From contig OZ020618.1 in assembly GCA_963971575.1 (NCBI GenBank), positions 43,662,509 through 43,726,508 on the forward strand: a DNA stretch of 64,000 nucleotides, given 5' to 3'. A program made the translations under genes and the position numbers. The first letter of the stretch is position 1. Each line of letters opens with the position of its first letter. This DNA is from Liopterus haemorrhoidalis. Taxonomy: Eukaryota; Arthropoda; Insecta; Coleoptera; Dytiscidae. Below are positions 55,358 through 64,000 of the stretch, piece after piece. Below the pieces are notes generated by a model, which saw only the letters and a list, made by a program, of their open reading frames with translations, was not told the DNA's origin and searched no databases.

Positions 55358-56152
55358 CAATAGACCATATTAGTGTGTCGTCACATACATGTGCTGCCAT
55401 CTGAGAGCTGAGTCCTTTTGAAGTTTAAAATACATGGGACATTACTTTTGTTACCTTAATTTTATAAATATTTTCAATTTTGGAGCATAAAATATGTATT
55501 TTTGATAAATATATACTAATATATACAGTCCAGATACTTTATATTATAGAATAATGATTTTATAAATATATAAATAAGGATTCGAAGGTATATTTATAGG
55601 TTACGTTTTTAAATAATATGAAAATCGGAATATCTTTAGTATTTATTTAATTAACACTAAGTAATCATTAATATTTTGTTTAAGAATGCATATTGGTGTA
55701 TTGTTTTGCTCCAACTTGTAACAATTACATCTACATTATTAATTGCAAATTTTTTCGTTTTTTGACAGATGAAAATGAAAAACAATAATGGAAAATTAAA
55801 AACAACATATTATTCTTTTAAACCATTTAGATATGGCACACACACTAATTGCTATGTTACTTGTCATAATAACGATTATTAACGTAAATTTTTCAAAATT
55901 AACCTGCAAAATAATATTGTTTTGCAAAAATAATGACATATTAAATTATAATGTATAAAATAAGAATTTTAATAAATAAATATTGACTTGTAGTTTTGAT
56001 GTGAAGCACTCTCTTACTTTGAAAACTTAATTTATATTTCCAAAATACAATTTAACAAAAAAACAACATGCTAAATTCAAATAAAAGGAATCCAACCGCG
56101 AGACGGCAGCACTGAATCCCATTTTGTGACGTAGTTCTAATATGGTCTATTG
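55358..56152. mobile_element. MITE with 16-bp perfect TIRs
   Basis: Both ends carry CAATAGACCATATTAG in inverted orientation (55358-55373, 56137-56152); weaker similarity (CGTCACA, TGCTGCC) extends inward. 795 bp, non-coding. I see no target-site duplication, so the superfamily is unknown. Confidence 0.75.
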
Positions 56153-56159
56153 TTTTATA

Positions 56160-56818
56160 AAGCTTGCAATAAACATTATTTTATTTTTCCACAGCCAACC
56201 CTTATTTAATTTCTTTTTGAACTCATGGTAGTATAATTGTTATAAGAATAAATTAAAATGTTCGTTACTGGAATAGTTTTTATTAAAGTCGGCATGCTGT
56301 TCTTTGTGCGCCTTAAACTATAATGTCGAACAGCATAGTGAAAAGGTGACAAATTTCCTTCTTTTTCACGAGCTTTTGTATAGAGGTACTTGACATACTT
56401 TCGCCCGTATCGGTGATACTTTTTATATTACGTAGCGATTTTCTTTTATATTTTTTTTTTGGTGTTACATATAAATAAAGATATATCACTTATCTCAGCA
56501 CATTTTAAAACGAAACTTGGAAAAATAAAATTTATTTTTTTGAAGAAAAGGAGTTAAAGATTGGTGGTAATAAATTGAGTTAAATATAGAAATATCTGCA
56601 AAAATTAGTGATTCTTAAATGAAAATTGACGTTCATCGTTGGAGCTTTACAGGGGGTCTATTCTGTTACTTCTCGACAGTCACATGTACACTTTCCTGTC
56701 ACCTATGCAAACTGCACTGTCCTCTGTGCGGTGTTGTTTTGTATTTTACATTGTCTAAAAATAAATGGCTTTATTTTGAAATTTTGACATATTGTGACAG
56801 TAAATAAGTTTGTAACAG
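56160..56818. other. no recognised features
   Basis: AT-rich, without supported coding. Confidence 0.5.
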
Positions 56819-56819
56819 G

Positions 56820-58289
56820 TTATAGTCCGAGAGCTAGCAACGTTTTCGAGAAAGAATTTTAGGTCAGCTGGTTTTTCGATATTTCCCTTTCTTATTGAAG
56901 TAAGGTAGGGATGCGGTACGTCTGGCACCTGGGAGCGGTTGCGTTTACCTGTGCGGATATTTTGAAATCATTTTAAGACATTTTATTTATTTTATTTAAT
57001 TTTCTATGTCTTTTTAGCATTATAAATTTATAGTTGCCAGACAGTTTCGTTGTTGCTAACATTGCGCCAGATCTAATTTAAGTATTTAAAAAATAATATT
57101 ATTCAAACCATTTTAGTATAGCTGTAATTTTAATAGGATATAGTTCTGTAATCAAAGAATACAATATTAATTTGCCAGACGGAAAATCCGTTGTTTAATT
57201 AGGAACCAGACCAATTTAAGTCTTGGGGATAATAGGTAAGTTAGAAGAGTGTGGCAGCTTATTCGTTGGTTGCGTGAGAGAGATAACTGCAACAGAGGGC
57301 GTTAGAGAGAGACAGGTTATATAGTTTAGAATTTCATAAAAAAAATAGAGCAGAATAATAATTAAAGTAAAATGAGATGAGAACAACTGATAAAAAATAG
57401 TAGTATTATTAGCAAAATAAAACAAATAATTTATTTTAAATATGTAGGAAATTAAACATAAAATGTAATTCAGTATTTTTATTGAATAATTCTGTCACAA
57501 TAAAATGCTACATCGTCAGTATCATCGTCACTGCTATCATCGTTATCACTCCTTATATCATTATTATTATTGTATTCAGATGTATCGTCATTTTCTAGGA
57601 CCTGAGTATCTGTAAAAAAAAATTTTTTTTTTTTTTTAATTAAATAAAATTATTATTATTTTTTTAATTTTATTATTTTACCACTTTTGTTTGAACAAAA
57701 ACACATTTTTCTTTTTCCTCACTCATCACGATAATATTCTGCTTTATTTTATTTTATAAAAACAAGCAAACATAAACACTCATGTGGACGACGCCAACTT
57801 AAAAAATAGCAGCTGTGATTGTTTTACTGTTATCTCTTCTAACTTACCTATTCTCCCCGGGACTTAAATTGGTCTGGTTCCTACTTAAACAACGGAATTT
57901 CCGTCTCGCAAATTAATATTGTATTCTTTGATTACAGAACTATATCATATTAAAATTACAGCTATACTAAAATGGTTTGAAAAATATTATTTTTTAAATA
58001 CTTAAATTAGATCTGGCGCAATGTTAGCAACAACGAAACTGTCTGGCAACTATAAATTTATAATGCTAAAAAGGCATAGAAAATTATATAAAAAAAAAAA
58101 ATGTCTTAAAATGATTTCAAAATATCCATTTTTTACCTATACAGGCGAGTTGCGCACAGGTAAACGCAACCGCTCCCAGGTGCCAGACGTACCGCATCCC
58201 TACCTAACTTCAATAAGAAAGAGAAATATCGAAAAACCAGCCGACCTAAAATAAACTTTTTTGTGACGTTGCTAGCTCTTAGACTATTA
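56820..58289. mobile_element. long-TIR (~430 bp) element with TTA duplication
   Basis: Element 56823-58286 (1464 bp) is flanked by TTA (56820-56822, 58287-58289) and starts TAGTCYRAGAGCTAGCAACG at both ends. The arms 56823-57250 and about 57840-58286 are near-complementary over their length. In the centre, the minus strand has a short frame MSEEKEKCVFVQTKV (57727-57683) and, beyond a pyrimidine tract and CAG, an acidic frame LENDDTSEYNNNND...DDSSDDDTDD ending in RIIQ near 57485. These could be exons of one small gene, but the phases do not fit perfectly. The 3-bp TTA suggests a PIF/Harbinger relative. Confidence 0.75.
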
Positions 58290-58323
58290 TTCTGAATAGA
58301 AATACCAGAAATTTTACAAATTA

Positions 58324-59994
58324 TCTATAATATAATACGCCAACGTGAGTCCTTGCGTGGGTGCGTGGATGTTGTCTAAAATCTAAAACAATTGAAGCGA
58401 GATTCCGAAATGTAACGAAATATTCCGAAGCTTACCGAATTTATATTGACATATAACGTTTCATAATAATAGTTGGTAATTGATATGTTTACACAAAAAT
58501 AATATAAATTAAAATTATTGTTAGCAGAAAAATTATTATTTTAAAAATATTTGGTTTTGATGAAAGTAAGTAAAAAAATGTGACTTATTTTTTCTTTATT
58601 ATTATTTTTTCCATGCTTTATTATTTTTTTATTTCTGCGATTAACGTTTTAAATTATCTAACGTTTTAAATTTTCAAAAATATAAATATAATGCAGTGAG
58701 TAAAACACGCTTTGGTAAAAATGAATAATTTTTACCAAAAATTACCGGCCGAGTTTGGTCATTCATATCAGCGCCACTAGGTGACAACTTATTTGTGTAA
58801 ATTTAAACTTGGTTCGAAATATTTAAAATATTTTGGTAAAAATTACAAAGAGATAAAGTCTGTTCCAAACGGTTAGGCGGAACTAGATTTTGCAGTCTAG
58901 TTACTTTCATCGTTTAAATCATGCTTTTCAGCCGTTTTGTTTAAGCTTTGTAAATCATACTTGCAACAAATATTTTTTGGTTAAGGTTAATATCATTTTA
59001 AAATGTAATTTTCTTTATATTTTGATTTTTTGTGTCATTCTTAATACAAATATCCCATTTATTTATTTTTTTGTCATTAAAATATGTAAGAAAATTAATT
59101 TAAGTTTGACATATGTCATTCGTTTCCATGGTTTCATTGTTGGAATTTTAAATTTTGACATTCCAACGTGAAAAATGAAATAACCCAAGCAAGGTCCCTT
59201 TTCGTGACAACCTAAAAGAACGAAATTCCCATTTAGTTCCGCCTAACCGTTTGAAACAGGCTGTACATTCAATTGTTTGCACCTTTGAAATTGTATGTTA
59301 TGTTGGTATTAAAAAATGATAAAAAATTTCACTTTCTTAAAATGTCATTCCATTTGATATATGTCAAAAAGATAAATGATATCGTAGTTATAATGATTAT
59401 AACCAACATATCTGAAGTAGGTTTTACAGCGTAAGGAATATTTTACAATGAAAAATTTACATTTTAAAGTCAGTACTGCACTATAAAAGTAAACAAAATA
59501 ACTAGATCTGGTTTGACCTTACAAATGTGAACCCAATATATTAAAGAGGACAAACAGTTAAATTTTACTGTGTAATAGTTTCTCACGATATATTTCAAAC
59601 TGATTTGGGATATAGTGTAAGTACACTTTTTTCCGTGTGCGTATCAATCTGTGTGCGTTTTTTCCGTGTGCGTATTTTTATATTATATAAGAATTTGAAA
59701 AATTTATTTTAATAAATATATTTTAAATTTAACGTCTCAAATCATTTTTAGTTTTAACATTATAATTATATTGCACTGAGTGAAAATGAATCGTTTTCCC
59801 AACTTAAAAAGTTAATGAATAAATAATTCGGAATATATTCATTATTTGTCCAGTTTTTAATAATACACGAAGAGTTGATTCAATTTTAATTGGATAAAGT
59901 AAGGCGTGGCTAGAGAAAGCAGTCTGAGGTGTCGAGCAAGTTCCACATTAAGGTAATGATGTGTTTGCCAACACAGTTGGCAACGGATAACTAG
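58324..59994 (+). mobile_element. Helitron copy 2, with a nested MITE
   Basis: It starts A|TCTATAATATAATACG and ends with the hairpin TTTGCCAACACAGTTGGCAA, 7 bases, CTAG|T at 59994. 1671 bp, of which 408 bp is the MITE at 58856-59263. Without it, it aligns over its length with copy 1 (14024-15261, opposite strand). No Rep/Hel coding. Directly followed by copy 3. Confidence 0.9.
58854..59265. mobile_element. 408-bp TA-flanked MITE inside the Helitron
   Basis: Element 58856-59263 is flanked by TA on both sides, with ~28-bp inverted repeats sharing CAAACGGTTAGGCGGAACTA. Helitron copy 1 carries the corresponding empty site with a single TA (near 14768-14772), which confirms the borders. TA target: Tc1/mariner-type MITE. 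Confidence 0.9.
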
Positions 59995-60182
59995 TCTATA
60001 ATACGCCAACGTGTGTCCCTGCGTGGGTGCGTGCTATGACGTCAAAAATAAATTTGAAGCGAGATTCCGAAATGTAACGAAATATTCCGAGGTTCACCGA
60101 AGTGTATGTTGATATATAACGCGTTATAATAATAGTTGTTAATTGATATGTTTACACAAAAATAATAGTAGTATAAATTAAG
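59995..60182 (+). mobile_element. Helitron copy 3, 5' end only, abutting copy 2
   Basis: The 5' end TCTATAATACGCCAACGTGT follows the CTAG of copy 2 with no spacer. Family similarity runs through GCGAGATTCCGAAATGTAAC to about 60182 and then stops. Confidence 0.82.
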
Positions 60183-60184
60183 GT

Positions 60185-60470
60185 AAAATGCTGGCAGAAG
60201 AAGATAGCTGGTCAGCATTTGAGACCTACAGCAAAAAGGTAGTAAAAAAAGGGGACTGCTGACGGGGAAGGGCAAAACACATGAGATAAGTTACCCAGAT
60301 GACACCTAGATGGAGGAGTCACCCTGAAGATATGTTTCCCTAACGGAGGAAATTTTTAACACAGGGAGAGGATTTTTAGTTTGTAGATATCGGACAGTAC
60401 CAGATAGCGCGGGGCTGCCTGGTCTCATCTGAAGAATTTCCTTCAACCCCCGTAAAAAACATAGTTCATA
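60185..60470. other. unassigned, locally GC-richer stretch
   Basis: No family recognised. It lies between the truncated Helitron and Harbinger derivative 3. Confidence 0.45.
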
Positions 60471-60781
60471 AGCGGATCTTGCACTATCCATAATAATGTC
60501 AGTATTAAAAAATAATGACAGTAATATTGACGAACTAATGCAAGTACTGATGGAATGATGGAGTGAACTGACGAAATCTAGATTTCTTGAAATACAGCCT
60601 TCAGTATCGTAGGTAGTGGAAGGAACTGTCAGTTTTACTGATAGCCATTCGCAGTGTATCAGTATTACTGTCAGTATTGATCTTCAGTCAGTTTTTAGTT
60701 GTTGTTTGTCTCGTGTCCAGTTAGTAATAGTTAGTATCGTAATCAATAGATTTAATAGATGATTTTACTATACACGATGTT

Positions 60782-61149
60782 GTGGATGATGATGAAATTG
60801 AAGTTGAAATGTCAGAACGTCTGCTGCTACAAACCTTTATTGAAACGTACGAGTCAATGCCACCGCCCTGGGATACTCGTCGGCCTGACTACATGAACAA
60901 AGTGAAGCGGAATGAAGGACTTTTAAGATTGTTAGAAGTATATAAAAAAAATAGGGCCAAATACAAAAAAAGATGACGTTCGAAAAAAATTAAATACTTT
61001 GCCCTCTAATTATAAGAAAGAGTTGAAGAAAATCGAATCTTCTAAACGATCAAGTGTCGACGATGTTTACAGTCCAACATCATGGGTATTTTATGCACTA
61101 AAATTTCTTGGTTACACTGAACGTCTACTTAAACTTACTGAGCCATAGA
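60782..61149 (+). pseudogene. MADF accessory gene, nearly complete, one frameshift
   Basis: The frame reads DDDEIEVEMSERLLLQTFIE, then SMPPPWDTRRPDYMNKVKRN and EGLLRLLEVYKK. A one-base shift near 60955 leads to KKDDVRKKLNTLPSNYKKEL, KKIESSKRSSVDDVYSPTSW and VFYALKFLGYTERLLKLTEP with a TAG at 61147. This is a full MADF domain plus the conserved S-[VT]-DDVYxPxxW..F..L.FL tail that the other two derivatives lack. The start is uncertain: 60782 is a GTG, and the first in-frame ATG is 60809. Confidence 0.8.
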
Positions 61150-61164
61150 ATTTAACACAAGTAA

Positions 61165-61395
61165 TTACCAAAGTGCTACCAAATTCTCAAGAGAGTTGTA
61201 GGTGTCCGCATCCATCCAAAAGTGGTTGTGGTAGTCATTTGGATCAGTGAGAAGAATTTGTTTTAATAAATTAATATGAGTATATTCTGTACGTTTTTTA
61301 AGCCATTTCTTCATCCATTGTTTTCGATTTACGAATCGCTTAGTACCAAAATATAACACTAAAGCCAAGCAGGCTTTTTGCTTATTACTCTTCAT
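61165..61395 (-). pseudogene. Harbinger transposase N-terminal head
   Basis: From the ATG at 61395: MKSNKQKACLALVLYFGTKR, then FVNRKQWMKKWLKKRTEYTH and INLLKQILLTDPNDYHNHFW with MDADTYNSL. The basic W-containing region and the L...L...D...F.NF.RMD..T[FY]..L motif define a Harbinger transposase. It ends where the MADF gene's 3' end begins (about 61160). The DDE domain is deleted. Its frame also extends upstream without a stop. Confidence 0.8.
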
Positions 61396-61599
61396 AATAA
61401 TAATATTCACTTGTTTGATGTTCTCCACATAACTTCTACTGGTTATGACTAAAATACTGTCAGTAATAATGATAGTGTAAGGTAATTTTTTGCAACTGGC
61501 AAAAATACTAGTAGTTTCATAATTATTGATGTCAGTATTACTGACATTATTATTGATAGTGTAAGGTCCGCTATACACCGGTTGCGGTGTACAAGCCTA

Positions 61600-62285
61600 A
61601 ATAATTGAATGGACTACATCAGGCGCTAATATCCATAGATGGTATGCACCATGCACTAAAAATTGTATCTAACTTTAGTTATTTGATGAGTTGTAAGAGA
61701 TATATGTTGGTTAGGAACCCTAAAAATGTAACAATAACAATATCATTAGTTTTCATCTTAAAATTTCTCATATCTTCGCAAAAACTCATATGTACCACAT
61801 AATATAGACAAACTACCCGTCATTTTCCTTTATCATACTATCCAAAATCACCATGCGTGACATTAATGGCGTCATCCTATCTAATACGTGTGTCCACGCA
61901 ATGTTCTCCAGGCTAGAGGGCTCCGATGCATCACTAGAACCTAAATTACATGTCACTTTGATGTAAACTAAGCCGCCAACATAGATTAAGTGGCAAGTCG
62001 TTACATTCAGATCCTGGGCAGCGTATGCAATATTTGGTTATATTTGTCATGTTGCATTCTGATATTAGATTGAGTCTCTGGAACTTTGAATTTATTAATA
62101 TTTAATGGAGTTCGTGGTATGATTTAAGTTTATATTATTTACAAGATGATAACCTAGAACTCATCAACTCTTGCCGTCCCATAATAAGGTCAGACCTCAG
62201 AGTATTATTTTTTGTAATCACTTTTTTTATTTTTCAATTTAATTTTTTTTAAACCACAGAACAGGACTAAATATGTCTATTAAAC
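61600..62285. other. no recognised features
   Basis: AT-rich, without supported coding. Confidence 0.5.
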
Positions 62286-62294
62286 TGCGACTTA

Positions 62295-62385
62295 CAAACA
62301 TCCATGACCTAACCAAGATTCGAACCCGGGATCTTTGGCACGTAACACGTTCGCGGGCAGTTTTGTACAATGAGATGTACCCAAA
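62295..62385 (-). repeat. tRNA-derived SINE-like or tRNA-pseudogene fragment
   Basis: On minus, GATCCCGGGTTCGAATCTTG (62334-62315) contains a perfect pol III B box GGTTCGAATC (62326-62317) in a T-arm-like context, preceded by an anticodon-arm-like ACGTGTTACGTGCC. The A box is not recognisable, so the copy is partial. Confidence 0.55.
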
Positions 62386-62535
62386 ATGTCACTTTTTTAG
62401 ATTTTTGTTTATATAGGACAATTTACTATGTTTGGTATGTTCCTGATAGGACAGTTTATACTAGTTTTCATCTACTTAAATGGATTAAAACCTGCCCCAG
62501 CCGTCATTTGTATATTTGAATAAAAAAGTAGGACG

Positions 62536-63109
62536 GTTTAGACCAGGGGTACTCAACCTTTTCATACCTACTGCCCACTTTAGCATCTCTATTGGTAGAA
62601 AAATTTTCATACTTCCCACTTGTTGTATAATAATAATAACTTATCAAATATTTTCGCAAAATTTAGCTGCAAAAATCTTTATAAAATAACTTACTGCATC
62701 ATCTCTTATTATTAAACACAACAAATATACATGCACCAAAACGTGGCAACGTTGGATGTCACAAAGTACTCTGTGTAACACAGTACTCACACTTTAGCGC
62801 CATTTAGTTTCATGTAAAGTGAACTAAACTTGTGCGCGGGCGACAAAAATTGTATATTTTGAGAAATTTAACTATAAACAGTAAAGAATTTTATGAAAAC
62901 TTAATGAAAATGTTTTTCAATAATGCTATGAAATTTTTTTAAATAATACTTTAAAAAAATTCCATTTTAATGTTTTTAAAACGTCAATTAAATTAAAAAA
63001 AAAAAACGGAAAGTAGCCAGCATTGGACAAAACCCCTACCGCCCACCAAAAAATTCCTACCACCTACTAGTGGGCGGTAGGGACCAGGTTGAGTACCACT
63101 GGTTTAGAC
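62536..63109. mobile_element. hAT MITE with perfect 8-bp TSD
   Basis: Element 62544-63101 (558 bp) has ends CAGGGGTACTCAACCTTTT and, reversed, CAGTGGTACTCAACCTGGT, and the perfect duplication GTTTAGAC (62536-62543, 63102-63109). It is non-coding. Subterminal CTACCGCCCAC motifs repeat near the right end. Confidence 0.93.
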
Positions 63110-63620
63110 CGTCATGACCTGAGCTAGGAAAAATATTCGACGGCTATAGCCGTACTGACCGCGAACGTGGTAAAGAAGGAGCGCTACCTCTGGCTACCAA
63201 GGCCGACATTTAATAAACTTTTCCAAATTTATCAATGGTTGGTGAGAAAATCAGTGCTCCACTGAACTATACATAATAAACATAAAATATTTGAGGAAGA
63301 TAATAATATAAACCCTGGTTGTTCCTATTGGTAGTTAACAGCATCTCAAATATTGTTAGTAATTCCGAGTGAAATTTTTGCTGTGACGTAAATTTTCCTC
63401 GCGACTCCGACTCCCCATCCCTGGTTTTGACAGCAAGATTGAATATATGAAAAAGTGCTTCTGAGATAGGTGTAGAGCAGTTTTTAATAATTATCTACCG
63501 TAGTAGCCCAAATATAACGCGAAATTTTTTGACCAATTATTGTCTGTGAAAAAATTGACTCGCGCTAAATTCGAGGTCTAGGTAATAGAATGTTATACAA
63601 GCAACCCTTCTTATTAGTAC
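63110..63620. other. no recognised features
   Basis: No supported coding or terminal repeats. Confidence 0.5.
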
Positions 63621-63624
63621 GCCT

Positions 63625-63935
63625 ATGCCTCCACACCACCATGAGAAAGGTGAAAAAACGGTCTTATTGAAATCAACTGGTTACGATAAGTCCAGAATTA
63701 CTGTAATCCTTGCCGCTACTGCTGATGGACAGAAGCTTCGACCTTACGATATATTGAAACGTAAAACAAAGCAAAAAGAAAAACTGCATCCAGAATCATT
63801 TTTTGGGCCCAACAAAAAGGTTGGATGACACAGGAATTGGTATTAGACAGATTGAATGTGATATGCGGATAACGGCCAGGTTTTCTGAGAAAACCTCGCT
63901 CCTTGATGCATTTCAAGGTCACCTTACATCAGGTG
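63625..63935 (+). pseudogene. pogo/Tigger-like DDE transposase fragment
   Basis: The frame contains EKTVLLKSTGYDKSRITVIL, then AATADGQKLRPYDILKRKT. After a frameshift near 63820 it gives GWMTQELVLDRLNVICG and RPGFLRKPRSLMHFKVTLHQ. The sequence TG.[ED]K.R[IV]TV.L...ADG.KL.P..ILKRKT...G.WM...L...W......RKP.SLL..D.F..H is the core of DDE_1 (pogo/Tigger/jerky-like) transposases just after the first catalytic Asp. Short, with a frameshift and a stop. Not obviously the same family as the pogo element at 39613. Confidence 0.78.
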
Positions 63936-64000
63936 TGTAATATCTTGTATATTATGTATTAGTTGGCGCTAATAATTTATATTGTTATTGGCGTAACTAG

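Larger units (their letters stand above)
60469..61574. mobile_element. PIF/Harbinger deletion derivative 3
   Basis: Element 60472-61571 has ~32-bp inverted ends (GCGGAYCTTRCACTATC, then ATAATAATGTCAGTA) with many CAGTATTACTGTCAG-type subterminal repeats. Flanks are TAA on the left and TAT on the right, a possible decayed TWA duplication. It holds a MADF gene on plus and a transposase head on minus, converging near 61150-61165. This is the best-preserved of the three such elements in the window. Confidence 0.85.

Overview
The window reads as a transposon graveyard from an AT-rich, repeat-dense arthropod genome, most probably an insect. It holds mariner, DD41D Tc1/mariner-like, pogo, hAT, PIF/Harbinger, Helitron and HINE/DINE-1-like elements, several LINE lineages, GT-AG introns, tRNA-like SINE pieces and (TCTG)n or (GTCY)n microsatellites. 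I recognise no conserved host gene and no operon or other bacterial feature. Almost every coding stretch is a truncated, frameshifted or interrupted transposable-element gene. The clade within insects cannot be fixed from this sequence.

Layout. 0-5 kb: mariner remnants, a hAT MITE with perfect 8-bp target duplications, an end-to-end mariner (2700-3967) and a Harbinger deletion derivative (4030-4758). 5.5-10.1 kb: a nest in which a minus-strand LINE (family A) holds an I/Jockey-type LINE tail, which itself holds a TIR element, plus a separate hAT element. 11.3-16.9 kb: a second Harbinger derivative, a nearly complete DD41D element (12577-13885), a Helitron (14024-15261), a second family A LINE and a hAT MITE carrying a minisatellite. 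17-24 kb: tandem repeats and a three-level nest (IS630-like transposase, then hAT, then a long-TIR element), followed by HINE-type elements. 24.6-29.5 kb: hairpin MITEs, LINE reverse-transcriptase copies and a TTAA-flanked element with a transposase-like C-terminus. 30-39 kb: microsatellite-bearing repeats, a SINE-like piece, a solo LTR, a second DD41D element split by a LINE and inserted in another LINE, and more LINE fragments. 39.6-41.2 kb: a pogo derivative. 42-48 kb: HINE copies, a multi-copy-type gene with an internal fold-back inversion, and a SWIM zinc-finger gene fragment with an intron between degenerate inverted repeats. 49-56 kb: two LINE insertions with clear target duplications, a 2.8-kb TIR element and an IS630-like pseudogene. 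56.8-61.6 kb: a long-TIR element, two Helitrons joined head-to-tail with a MITE nested in one, and a third Harbinger derivative. 62-64 kb: a SINE-like piece, a hAT MITE and a pogo DDE fragment.

Relationships. The main signal is element biology. Three unrelated Harbinger families show the same internal-deletion architecture: an accessory MADF gene and a transposase head face each other, and the catalytic part is gone. Target-site duplications and empty-site comparisons between copies allow relative dating of several insertions. Family names rest on motifs recalled from known families. No database search was run.
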